A stretch of DNA of 64,000 nucleotides from Bin80 sp965208025 (lineage in GTDB: Bacteria > Bacteroidota > Rhodothermia > Rhodothermales > Bin80). Position 1 is the stretch's first letter; each line of letters starts with the position of its first letter. The stretch spans positions 496,001 to 560,000 of the forward strand of contig OZ242302.1 in NCBI GenBank assembly GCA_965208025.1. Reading direction: 5' to 3'. Shown here piece after piece: positions 26,426-36,300 of this stretch. A model generated the notes under the pieces. It had not been told where the DNA came from, did not search any database, and saw only the letters and a list, made by a program, of their open reading frames with translations. A program made the position numbers and the translations under genes.

Positions 26426-27514
26426 CTAGTGTAGTGTTTCATTAATTCTTGTGCAGTAATTTTTGATGGATTCCAGGATTTGATCTGCGGATTTGGTCCA
26501 CACAAATGGCTTTGGATCTTCGTTATAGACTTCGAGATACTCTTTAATAGCGGTTTCCAGTTCTTTGGTACTGCGGTAGGTACCACATCGGATCTGATCA
26601 TTGGTAATGGCAGCAAACCAGCGTTCAACGAGATTCATCCAAGAGGAGCTGGTTGGCGTAAAGTGAAGATGAAATCGTGGACGCCGAAGCAACCAGTTGT
26701 GAATGAGCGCGGTTTTGTGGGTGCTGTAGTTATCCAGCACCAGATGAATCTCCTGATCTTTGGGGACGGATTGGTCAATGACACGCAGAAATTTGAGAAA
26801 TTCTGCGGAGCGATGTCGGCGATAACATTGTCCGATGACTTCCCCGGTGGCTACATTCAGGGCCGCAAACAAAGAGGTGGTTCCATGGCGTTTGTAGTCA
26901 TGCGTACGTTGTTCGGGAAGTCCAGGCCGAAGGGGTAAGATGGGTTGGGTTCGATCCATGGCCTGGATTTGGGATTTTTCATCCACACACAGCACCACCG
27001 CCCGCTCAGGGGGCGACATGGACAGGCCGACAATATCCCGCACCTTTTCAAGGAACAACGGATCCTTGGATAGCTTGAACGTCTCTACACGGTGGGGCTT
27101 GAGTCCGAAGGCGCGCCAGATCCTGCCCACAGTCGTCGTGCTCACCCCCGTCGCATCGGACATCTTGCGCGTGCTCCAGTGGGTTGCATTTCGCGGAATG
27201 GATTCCAGCGTCTTCGCGACCACCTGTTCCACCTCTTCATCGGAGACCGTCCGAGGTTTTCCCGGACGGGGCAAGTCGAGAAGTCCGTCACAGCCCTTCT
27301 CCAGAAAACACCGGCGCCATTTGCCTACGGTCGCCCGGGAGGGTCCCAGTTTCTCAGCAATCATCTGATCACTGTGTCCTTCGGAAGCCTCCAAAACAAT
27401 TCGGGCACGTAACGCGAGCGATTACGCCGTTTTCGACCGACGGAGCCAGCGTTCCAACTCCGCACGCTCGGAGTCACTCAGTGTGGGGATCTTGCGAGTA
27501 TAATGATTTGGCAT
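26426..27514 (-). pseudogene. IS630-family transposase with N-terminal nonsense codon
   Basis: From ATG 27514 the frame encodes the usual IS630 N-terminus (SDSERAELERWLRRSKTA) but meets TAA at codon 31 (27422-27424). After it the frame continues ALRARIVLEASEG, the helix-turn-helix region GPSRATVGKWRR, and the DDE domain with all three acidic residues: VLCVDEKSQ, LVLDNYSTHK and WMNLVERWF. Without the stop the protein would be 362 aa. A restart at TTG 27394 would give 322 aa lacking the first helices. The final TAG stop uses the TA of the target-site duplication, so the gene ends only because of where it inserted. Confidence 0.82.
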
Positions 27515-27589
27515 TGCGAATGTAGTTTGGTACATTCCCAATATACGAATTTCCTGCTTTACTGTAAAAAAATTAATGGTTCAGTACAC
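26429..27589. mobile_element. IS630-family insertion sequence (1161 bp)
   Basis: Bounded by imperfect inverted repeats that read GTGTAGTGTTTCATTAATT at the left and, on the other strand at the right end, GTGTACTGAACCATTAATT. It is flanked by a TA dinucleotide on both sides (26427-26428 and 27590-27591), as expected for IS630/mariner-type insertion into TA. It carries one transposase gene on the minus strand. It lies in the 3' flank of the second ATPase copy, and the equivalent empty sequence is visible in copy 1 (CTAGTGG near 24650). Confidence 0.88.
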
Positions 27590-27591
27590 TA

Positions 27592-27908
27592 GCAGTGGGG
27601 CGAGCCTGACTGGTACTGTTCCCAAATCTCAGGAACGTCTATACGTGATCCGATTGTCATTACTATGGGTGATGTCCTTAACTTGGTCTTACAACCAGTG
27701 TCTATGTCTTGCGAGAAAACTTTCCGTATGAACTGTTTAGCTTCACTTTGTCTCCATCAATTAACCTGGTTGCACTTGTCATTGACTTCATTTTCGATAC
27801 TCCATAACCAGTCACATACCCGCAGACAATACTTAGCCTGACACCTACTACCCAGAAATAATTGATGGGTTACATCTTAATTATCGCAAGACTTCAACTT
27901 GCTATATG
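27592..27908. other. Intergenic, 317 bp, end of duplication unit 2
   Basis: Residual homology to 24650-24990 and then the 3' side of the minus-strand glycosyltransferase gene. No gene or clear terminator is seen. Confidence 0.4.
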
Positions 27909-29810
27909 TTACCATGTAGTCTGTTGGATGAGTTTTAGTTTGAAACCATCCTCCGTTTGGTCATGAACCGATTGGAGAACGAATCCCGCAGATGCAAACG
28001 GGCCAAATCCAGATCCAAACTCTGCTAAAACATTTATCTTGCGTTCAAGGAACAACTTTCGCCATTCACTTGAAGTTCTGAATTTCAGAAACTCTTCCTG
28101 TGGATTCATCCTTCCATAGGACCTAATGCGATTGGCCAACCGATCTAAAATCGTTAGGAGCATGTGCTGGAATGGTGTCCTGTATACGGATTCAACGATA
28201 ATTACCCTACCCCTACATATTCGCATAGCTTCACTAAGCAATGCCTCTGCATCTTTGGCATGATGTAGGACATAATTAAGGAGCACTACATCAAAATGCT
28301 TTGAATCCCATGGCAGAATATCCGATTCTAATAAGCAATGTGGAAGCTTCGTTTGATTCATCACTACAATATCTGCAAGCGTCACGCTTGCGTTCAGATG
28401 ATTCTGAACTAACTCCCCCACATACCCTTCTGCACATCCAAGATCTAATACTTTCAAATCTCGACTTCCCAAATATGGAAAATACGGTCGGATACTCTTG
28501 AATTTCCTTGTAGCCCTTGAACGCATGATACTCTGGATCCACTTTGGAGTATTGTGGATCAACGCAATGATTGTCCACCCAGCCCATCCACCAATGACAA
28601 ATATCCAATATGGACCATTAGCATACAGCAGATAAGTGCCAACTGAACATACTCCTAGCCAGATCCAGTTCCATCCATAAGTTTGTGTAGATGCGCATAA
28701 AAACAACGGGATCAGTAAGTACCAGGGATGAACGGTCGTTGCAAAAATTAGGTAACTGCCTGTCATGATCAACATCGCCTGGGCAAGGGACCACCGTTTT
28801 CGCCTATCTATCATGTATAGAAGTGGCAAACTGCCCAAGAAAATTAGTCGCAGGAAAGGACCCAGCTGTTTGCTCCAGTCTTCTCCTGTGATCCAAAGCA
28901 TGATCTTTTTCAAGCCGTAATAAAGTCCCGAGTTAAATTCAAAAGATCGGACATATAGATCCAGAGAGTTCATCACATTTGAGAACACATAAGGTGCAGC
29001 AAAAGGAATAGCAAGGAATATGATCATCAATATTCCAGGCCATACAGAGCGCCAACCATGCCGTCTCCACAGAAACGGGAAAAAGAAAAATGGGAATAAT
29101 TTGATCCAGCCAGCCACTGCAAGAAATATGGAAGCCCATCGAGCATGATTTTTCCCTGCCAGATATATCACCAGACCAAGTGACAATAGAAGTACTGACT
29201 CAGTATGCGACTGCCCAGCTGTTTCTAAAATGACGAATGGATTCCATGCGTAGAGCAGGACAAATCCAGTTGATACAACACGGGCAAGGAAATAGATGGC
29301 AAATAATTCAGCAAGAACAAGGATGCCCTTAATTAAATAGTAACTGAGAAAGTCATCTGGTTGGTGCCATGAAGTGCCAAGCCTAAAAATTAACTGGGAT
29401 ACTGGCGGATAGACACTGACATACGATTTTGAATTTAATCTCTGGTAGGTAATGTCATCTTTCAGTGTAGCCTGAGGGACTTCTTCGGGAGTAAACTGGT
29501 ACGGATTCAGTTCCTGATGCTGGACCAATCCATCCCATACATACCGGTAAGCATCATCTGACAGAGATGGCGGGATACCAAATAGTACCAACCGAAACAG
29601 AATTGCATATCCAATGACTGTCTTCAGATTGAAGCTCCCCCAGCACCAACATGCAACCCAGCAAATGCTGCCAAACACAACCAAACTAACCACCAGAGGC
29701 AGATGAAACCGATCAACACTTACAAGTCTCAATCCAAAAATTGAGGCACAAAGCCCTACAAGGAAGATCCACTGCCATCGTGAAAGAATACTTGATACGT
29801 ACGACGGCAT
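27909..29810 (-). CDS. GT-C polyprenol-type glycosyltransferase fused to a SAM methyltransferase
   Basis: A 633-aa protein. Residues 1-430 are a multi-span membrane glycosyltransferase of the GT-C (GT87/DUF2029-like) kind: about ten hydrophobic segments and the acidic motif SDDAYRYVWDG after the second or third helix. Residues ~440-610 are a class I methyltransferase with motif I KVLDLGCAEGYVGE, a later LLNYVLHHAKDAE and RGRVIIVESV. No stop, start or linker loss separates the two halves, so it is a true fusion in the reading frame. The likely role is lipid-linked sugar transfer coupled to methylation of a sugar or lipid, but substrates are unknown. It is the last gene of a minus-strand group containing another glycosyltransferase. 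Confidence 0.82.
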   Translation of the reverse strand: MPSYVSSILSRWQWIFLVGLCASIFGLRLVSVDRFHLPLVVSLVVFGSICWVACWCWGSFNLKTVIGYAILFRLVLFGIPPSLSDDAYRYVWDGLVQHQELNPYQFTPEEVPQATLKDDITYQRLNSKSYVSVYPPVSQLIFRLGTSWHQPDDFLSYYLIKGILVLAELFAIYFLARVVSTGFVLLYAWNPFVILETAGQSHTESVLLLSLGLVIYLAGKNHARWASIFLAVAGWIKLFPFFFFPFLWRRHGWRSVWPGILMIIFLAIPFAAPYVFSNVMNSLDLYVRSFEFNSGLYYGLKKIMLWITGEDWSKQLGPFLRLIFLGSLPLLYMIDRRKRWSLAQAMLIMTGSYLIFATTVHPWYLLIPLFLCASTQTYGWNWIWLGVCSVGTYLLYANGPYWIFVIGGWAGWTIIALIHNTPKWIQSIMRSRATRKFKSIRPYFPYLGSRDLKVLDLGCAEGYVGELVQNHLNASVTLADIVVMNQTKLPHCLLESDILPWDSKHFDVVLLNYVLHHAKDAEALLSEAMRICRGRVIIVESVYRTPFQHMLLTILDRLANRIRSYGRMNPQEEFLKFRTSSEWRKLFLERKINVLAEFGSGFGPFASAGFVLQSVHDQTEDGFKLKLIQQTTW

Positions 29811-29919
29811 TCAGCTACCAAATCAGGATTCACTCATTCGCAGACAAGCGAAAATGAGTTAATTGATTGCTCCGTGATGAATAAAGTTAGAGACTATGAC
29901 AGTTCCACGGTCGGATAGG

Positions 29920-30321
29920 TTAGCAATAAAAGACCAAACGTACGGTACAGCTTTTCTCGTCTATGTGCACTTCATCAGCCATCTGTTGCATGAAATACTG
30001 CCCTCTACCATGATCTGCCAATCGGTTCTTCTTGGACAAAGGATCTCGCTTCGCCCAGTGAATCCCTTTGCCTTCATCGGAGACAATGAGTTCAATACGT
30101 TGGTTCTCTCTGGTCAGCAGAAGAGTAGCTTCCTTAGCTTCATCCCACAGATTTCCGTGTTCAATAGCATTTGTCAGCGCTTCACTAGCTAAAAGCAGGA
30201 CCCTATAGGCTAAGTCATCCTCCAAATCAAGTTTTGGGATAAAATCCTGTAATTCTTCAACTGCACGGTCAAGGTCATCAAACGTAGAGGCAATCGTCAA
30301 ATCAAGCTTCATTGGTTGCAT
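29920..30321 (-). CDS. RsbW-like anti-sigma factor / histidine-kinase-like ATPase
   Basis: A 133-aa stand-alone GHKL ATPase of the anti-sigma serine kinase type: N box SEALTNAIEHGNLW, G1 box VSDEGKGI, G2 box DHGRGQYFMQQMAD. RsbW/SpoIIAB relatives bind or phosphorylate partner proteins (anti-anti-sigma factors) and control alternative sigma factors. No STAS-domain partner or sigma factor is next to it, so its target is unknown. It sits 12 bp downstream of the GT4 gene on the same strand and may be co-transcribed with it. Confidence 0.88.
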   Translation of the reverse strand: MQPMKLDLTIASTFDDLDRAVEELQDFIPKLDLEDDLAYRVLLLASEALTNAIEHGNLWDEAKEATLLLTRENQRIELIVSDEGKGIHWAKRDPLSKKNRLADHGRGQYFMQQMADEVHIDEKSCTVRLVFYC

Positions 30322-30333
30322 GACTCTCCTACT

Positions 30334-31611
30334 CTATTCATTGTCAATCAGAGAGTTAAACATGCTGGATAACTCTTTCGTCAGATTTTTCCTGTTAAAC
30401 ATTGAGACGAACGATTCATTGGGGTTCGGAAGCCTTTGACGCTCCCAATCATCTTTAATTTGACACAGCGCTTGTGAGATACTCTCCACACTTTCAGGTT
30501 CCGCAATGTATGCTGCACCATACTGGAGTAAGGTCTGTTGAGCTGCACCAGATGGAACCAGTCCCAGAATTGGTTTTCTTGTTCCCATATACTCAACTAA
30601 CTTTCCAGGAGTGATCCGATTTGCACCTTCACGGCTTCCAAGCGTCATCCAGAGTATGTCTGCTTCATGTAGCAAATCTGCGATACGATTATGCTGTATA
30701 TAACCCAGGTATTTGACCAATCTATTAAGATTCAGCTTATCAATTAATTCATCAAACCCTCGAGGAACGAATCCAGCAAAGATAACCGACACTTTTGTAC
30801 GCATAGATGGTTGCTGGGTTAATAGTTCACTCAATCCTCGTAGAAAATATTCGGGAGTCTGAGCATCATAAAAAACACCGGTATAGACAAATTTTAGCTG
30901 ATCACCTCTGGGAGATTCTGTTTCGACAGAAGCTCTCTTTCGGTCATCATATCCATGTGGAATAACTATTGAGGACCTCTCAATATGTGGATGTCGCTCT
31001 TGTAAAGATTCGAGAATTGCGCGATTCACTGTCGTAATTGTAGATGATTGTAGCAGAGTCTTACCCTCTAAATGGATATGTATTTTTCGATGAAGACTCG
31101 TTGGGTAGAAATGTCTCGGATTGCCAACCCAGTCATCACGAAAATCAGTCACCAAAGGAAGACCTAATCGTTTCGAGAGCTTGGCACCTATCAGATGGCC
31201 AGAGTAGGGAGGAGCACTGGAAAAAATTAATCGAAATTTCTGTATAGAAGCCTGTCGTAATCCAGCCCTGACCGCAAATGGCATCCAACCTAACTTGTTA
31301 TCAGGAATGAAAATCCATTGACTCATTGAAGAAAGGAGACGCCTACTTGACTCTTGGGGAAGTTGAACCGTTGAGCCCGAACGAAAGAGTCGAGTCGGAT
31401 CTATGCTTCTGGTCTGGATCACATCTGTCTCCGTTTCCTGAATAGAATCCCAAAGCGACTCATCGTAGACAAAGTAGCCCCTGGGCTGTGCAGTGAGAAC
31501 CGTAGGAATCCATCCATACGCAGGTAAATGACGAACGAAACCTGCGATCCTCTGAACCCCACTCATTCCAAGCGGCGGAAAATAATAGGCCACAACCAGC
31601 ACATGCCGCAT
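30334..31611 (-). CDS. Glycosyltransferase family 4-type enzyme
   Basis: A 425-aa GT-B glycosyltransferase from the ATG at 31611 (MRHVLVVAYYFPPLGMSGVQR, the glycine loop and acceptor-side motif of GT4). An open extension upstream to 31662 would overlap the peptidase gene, so I reject it. The C-terminal nucleotide-sugar domain shows KFVYTGVFYD, VKYLGYIQHNRI, ADILWMTLG and the EX7E-like GKLVEYMGTRKPI. It probably builds cell-surface polysaccharide or glycolipid. It starts 5 bp after the Xaa-Pro peptidase gene. Confidence 0.9.
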   Translation of the reverse strand: MRHVLVVAYYFPPLGMSGVQRIAGFVRHLPAYGWIPTVLTAQPRGYFVYDESLWDSIQETETDVIQTRSIDPTRLFRSGSTVQLPQESSRRLLSSMSQWIFIPDNKLGWMPFAVRAGLRQASIQKFRLIFSSAPPYSGHLIGAKLSKRLGLPLVTDFRDDWVGNPRHFYPTSLHRKIHIHLEGKTLLQSSTITTVNRAILESLQERHPHIERSSIVIPHGYDDRKRASVETESPRGDQLKFVYTGVFYDAQTPEYFLRGLSELLTQQPSMRTKVSVIFAGFVPRGFDELIDKLNLNRLVKYLGYIQHNRIADLLHEADILWMTLGSREGANRITPGKLVEYMGTRKPILGLVPSGAAQQTLLQYGAAYIAEPESVESISQALCQIKDDWERQRLPNPNESFVSMFNRKNLTKELSSMFNSLIDNE

Positions 31612-31616
31612 CTTAT

Positions 31617-32708
31617 TCAGACGATGATTAGGTCCCGGCCAATAGAGGATATCCGCTCGCAATCAGTCGACCGAACCAGTACGGTATCCTCAATTCGAAT
31701 TCCAAACTTGTTTCGAAGATAGACTCCTGGTTCAATCGTAATCGTAAATCCTTTTTGTAAAATTGCATCTGAATATGACGAAATGCGGGGCCACTCATGA
31801 ACCTCCCATCCAATCCCATGCCCCGTACTATGCGTGAAATATTCTCCAAATTGACTTGAATTCAAACTATATCTAGCGGCCAGATCGACATCAGATGCAC
31901 TGATTCCATCCTGAACGAATTTGACGGCTTGATTCTGCGCCTCTTGCACAGCAGAATAGGCATCCAGAAATTCGTCCTCTGGTTCACCAAAATAAACGGT
32001 ACGGGTCATATCCGAGGATAATCCATTGACCTCACATCCGAAGTCCAAGAGTATGTTTGTATTGCGTTTTAATTTTTTTTCACTTGGATGAGCGTGTGGG
32101 AGTGCACTATTTTCACCAAAGGCAACGATGGTATCGAATGCCATTCCAGATGCACCATGTTTCCGATGCAGATAATCAATCTTCGCAGCCAATTCATTTT
32201 CACGAATCCCAGGTTGAATTGACTGAAGCACTTCTACAAACACGGCATCCGAAATGTGCTGCGCCGCCCTCATTCCAGCAATCTCATCCTCTGATTTGAG
32301 AGCTACGGGAAGGCTAAGAAGTTTCTCAATAGGTAACATAGTTAACTCAGCGCCTAAATCCTGCCAGCGTTTCAGTTCAGCTACGGTCATGTATTCTGGC
32401 TGATAGACCAATCGGTCACTGCTATTTACCAATCCATCCTTCAGCACATGACCGATCAAATTATTCTGATAAATATGGATCTTCGCCCCCTCAACTTCAA
32501 GTGGTGCCTGCGACTCATATCTGGAGTCCGTAACTAAATAAAGTTCATTCTCACGAACAATCAGAAAGCCGTTTGAACCACTAAATCCACAAGCCCAACG
32601 AATATGAGGCAAATGAGTAATCAACATACCAGTTGCATCCGCAGAGCGAATCGCATCATGAACCCAGCTACGTTCCTCTCTGAACTTTGATACAAATTTA
32701 CCTATCAT
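31617..32708 (-). CDS. Xaa-Pro aminopeptidase (M24B family)
   Basis: A 363-aa metallopeptidase from ATG 32708. It has an N-terminal creatinase-like domain (ATGMLITHLPHIRWACGFSGS) and a pita-bread catalytic domain with the five metal ligands in place: Asp in LLDFGCEV, Asp in LSSDMTRTVYFG, His in STGHGIGWEVHE, Glu in ITIEPGVYL and Glu in IRIEDTVLV. It removes N-terminal residues preceding proline. It overlaps the end of the SRAP gene by 11 bp and is followed closely by the glycosyltransferase gene, suggesting one transcript. Confidence 0.93.
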   Translation of the reverse strand: MIGKFVSKFREERSWVHDAIRSADATGMLITHLPHIRWACGFSGSNGFLIVRENELYLVTDSRYESQAPLEVEGAKIHIYQNNLIGHVLKDGLVNSSDRLVYQPEYMTVAELKRWQDLGAELTMLPIEKLLSLPVALKSEDEIAGMRAAQHISDAVFVEVLQSIQPGIRENELAAKIDYLHRKHGASGMAFDTIVAFGENSALPHAHPSEKKLKRNTNILLDFGCEVNGLSSDMTRTVYFGEPEDEFLDAYSAVQEAQNQAVKFVQDGISASDVDLAARYSLNSSQFGEYFTHSTGHGIGWEVHEWPRISSYSDAILQKGFTITIEPGVYLRNKFGIRIEDTVLVRSTDCERISSIGRDLIIV

Positions 32709-33336
32709 TAATGGGAGCGAAACACTCGAGGGTATTGAATGCAGGATTGCCAACTTTCTTCGTCACTGGAAAGACCTCCAACTTTATCTCATCGCTGGAA
32801 TGGAGTAAATCATATGCAATGGCAGGTTCAGCAAGATATTGATGCATGGCGGCGTAATTTAGGATCAAAGGCATCCGATCATGAATAAATGCAATATTAC
32901 TCTGAGGCGAACGTGTAATTATCACACTCTCGTTCCCTGTATACAATCCTGCAAGTAAGAGGGGACGTCCATCCTGTTGACGAATACAGTAAGGCTGTTT
33001 TCCAGTTGGTAAAGGTCTCCACTCATAATACGCGGTCGCTGGAATGATTGTACGACGCGAAGAAAATGCATCCTTGAACATTGGCTTCTGCGTCACCGTC
33101 TCGGCGCGAGCATTGATGATGCGGTTGCTACTCCGTTTCCATGGAGCAAGTATTCCCCATGTGAACTTTGTCCATGAAGGTTCGCCAAGATCCCCGATTC
33201 GCAAAGCACAAAGATCAGTACCGGGTGCAATGTTGTAGGATGGACTGAGATCAGATAATACCTCAGCTCCCCGAGGTGTGTCAAACACATCCACAAGGGT
33301 TTCTGCATCGTCTACTTGAGCAACTCGTCCGCACAT
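32698..33336 (-). CDS. SRAP/YedK-type abasic-site protein (HMCES family)
   Basis: A 212-aa SRAP-domain protein. Starting at the second ATG (33336) puts the catalytic Cys at position 2 (MCGRVAQ), which must be N-terminal after Met removal. Other conserved points are SYNIAPG with its Asn, RIINARAETV, TAYYEWRP with the active Glu, and FIHDRMPLIL with the active His. The family crosslinks to abasic sites in single-stranded DNA to protect them, and was formerly called 'SOS response-associated peptidase'. No SOS box was recognised by eye. It overlaps the next gene. Confidence 0.94.
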   Translation of the reverse strand: MCGRVAQVDDAETLVDVFDTPRGAEVLSDLSPSYNIAPGTDLCALRIGDLGEPSWTKFTWGILAPWKRSSNRIINARAETVTQKPMFKDAFSSRRTIIPATAYYEWRPLPTGKQPYCIRQQDGRPLLLAGLYTGNESVIITRSPQSNIAFIHDRMPLILNYAAMHQYLAEPAIAYDLLHSSDEIKLEVFPVTKKVGNPAFNTLECFAPINDR

Positions 33337-33393
33337 CAACTCTCAAAATAGAAGCGTAAATTCATGAGTGACAAACATCTTGACTCGGTTGTC

Positions 33394-36300
33394 TCATCTA
33401 TTCAACTGAAAGACGTCAGGCGATCTGCCGTTATGAGCAATGATAATCCGATCATCAATGCGCAAGATCCGACGCGCATCTCCGATCGTCCAGAAAGTCT
33501 CTGGCCCAGAGTCTTCAAAATCTAACTGTCCGTTGCCAAATAATATTCCCCCTCTTCCACTTGTCATACGTCCCTCTTCTGCCCGATTTGAGTAGTCATT
33601 CCCGACAAAAAGAATGTCAAGAGTACCGTCACGATTAAAATCATGTACGATAGCGTCTCTGAGAGGTGAAAACTGTGCAGAGACAGGTAAATCATGGGGG
33701 ACAAATTTTCCCTCTTCGCTCATTTCAAAAATCATTGATGTACTGTTCTGAACATGGAGCGGATGTGGAACGTCTTCATATCCATCCAGAACTTGACCGG
33801 TAGTTGCGGAGGCATAATCTGCGTAGGTTGGAAATCGTGTCCTTATATCAGGCAATTGATGAACCATCTGATCTCTTGAAGCTACGGGTACATCCAACCC
33901 CATGACAAAACTGCTGTAAATCACCTCCCATGTTCCAGACCGATTAAGGTCACCAGCAAAAAGGGTAGCAGGATACATCCTGGAGGCTTGAACCTGAGTA
34001 TTTAGTCCTCTATTGCCGACAATTAAATCCATATCCCCATCGGAGTCTACATCTGCAGGGATGATACGATACCAGAAGCCTGTCATTGCTGAAAGTCCCA
34101 CCGATTCGGTACATTCCTCTAAACTTCCAGAATCCAGATTGCAGAATACGCGGACGGGCATCCAGTGACCAGCCAGGATTAATTCTTTTGCACTGTCCCC
34201 AATTACGTCAGACCAAACTGCAGTAGATACCATGCCTGGATACAATAACTCTGGAGCCAAATTTTCGGTTCGGTCTATGAATCCACTTGGTGAATTTTCA
34301 AGAAGATAACTGCGTGGAGACTTTCCGTATTGACCAGAGATATGAAGACCTCCAACAAAGAGATCTATATCACCGTCATGATCAAAATCATTCGGAGCAA
34401 CCGTGCTCGTAATAGTCGGCATGGTCGGGAGCAGGTCCGGAACATAGATCAGCTGGCCAAACCCCGCATTCATGTAGATGCGATCTTGCCAGTAATCTGG
34501 ATTCGGGACATTTCCACTCACTACATAAAGGTCCAATTGACCGTCCCCCGTCAAATCTTCTAAAATGGCATCCACATCTTCAAAGACAGCATGCTGATCA
34601 AAAATAGGTAGACCAACTTCCTGAAAAGAGCCATTCAATTGCTGTAGATACAATGTTGCAGGCTGTCCACTCCCCCCTCCCAAAAACAGGTCGACCAATC
34701 CATCCCCATTCAGGTCCCCTTTTGCCATGGCCGGCCCTTCTTGCGCCAAGTCACGGGGTAACAACGGCTGTAAGTCCCACTCCGAGTGAGCGTCCTCAAG
34801 ATGCATACGGTTGATTCCTGACAAGGTATCTGGCACGAATCGTTTCGTGTCCCTCTCAGAGAATAAACTCAATGCTCCATAGGAATTCGCCTCACGGTGT
34901 TGAACAGAGATGGCTTGTCCTGTGGGAATCTCTAATAATTGTTGTGTCCGACCATCTGGCCAAAAAATTTCTACATTCACAGCTTCCCACTTTCCCGTCC
35001 CAAACGTTAATACAGTCTCTAAGGAGGAAAGATAACCTCGGGTAAAATAGGCTTCCTGAATCATTGATTGATCCTCGTGACGAAGAATTACCTTTGTACC
35101 GATCCCATGCGCGTTACCTGGAGGCCCTTCTAAAATCACTCGTAAGCTAGAACCCCTCCCCTGCTCTTCCGCCTCGTTACGGTAAATGAAAGCAGGCTGA
35201 TTGAGGTTGCTGATCACCAGATCCAGATCAAGGTCCCCATCAAGATCGGCTAGCGTCATTCCATTGGAATGAGTTGGTAAGTCAAGCCCCCACTCGGTGG
35301 TGACATCCTGAAAACGAATACCATCCATCCCCCTAAATATATAATTTGGAACGCGAGTGGATGGCATCTTTTCAACCATTTCTAACCCAGAAACGCCACC
35401 GCCGCGCATCTGAGCTTCTCGAGATGCATTGGGTAAAGTAGTTGAAAGGAAATCTAGATCTGTATAATCACGCAAATAACCGTTGGTGACTACAAGATCC
35501 TTCAATCGGTCTCTATCAAGATCAGCAAAAATTGGTGCCCAACTCCAATCCGTATTGGATACCCCTGCTAATTGTCCAATCTCAACAAAATCAGGCCCTC
35601 GGCGCAGATGAAGCATATTCCTCATATACTGTTCATGAAAGCCATCTTTACGTAACTGATCATAGAACATGTAATCTTCGGGGCCTTTGAGGACTTTTTG
35701 ACGAAAATTGTCCTCAGCCAACATATCCAAAGTATAGATATCTGGTGCCAGATCATTGTTTATATCCGCAATATCGGCCCCCATGGATGCATAGGAAGTG
35801 TGCGTCAGATAGGATTGAATTGATTCAATAAATGTACCATCTCTCTGATTGATATAGAGATAATCATCTTCAATGTAGTCATTTGAGATGTAGAGGTCTG
35901 GCCACATATCTCCATTGATATCACTCACAATCACACTAAGTCCATAACTGAGCGGATTCCCCAAAATTCCAGCATCTTCACTTACATCTGTGAAAATTAC
36001 TCCATCATTACGGAACAGTTTGTCACCTGCTAATGAATCACGCTGTGCGCGCATGAAGTCAACCACGAAATGAGAATATCGCCGGATGGAATGATTGAGT
36101 AGATACATATCTAAATCACCATCCATGTCATAGTCAAAGAAGGTGGCATGATTTGAATAAGAGGGATCATCAAGTCCGTAGGCTGCTGCCTCATCCTTGA
36201 AGGTTAGATCTCCTTGGTTGATATAAAGTGCGTTGCGTCTTCGGTCTGTGGCAACATTCCCACTGCGACAAACATATATATCCAGTAGCCCGTCCCCATT

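Larger units (their letters stand above)
24994..27865. repeat. Tandem duplication, unit 2 (interrupted by IS630)
   Basis: Second copy of the 1.7-1.8 kb ATPase unit, expanded by a 1161-bp IS630 insertion in the downstream flank. Homology to unit 1 resumes on the other side of the IS (TGTTCCCAAATCTC, then TTGACTTCATTTTCGAT) and fades near 27865. The end points are approximate. Confidence 0.65.
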
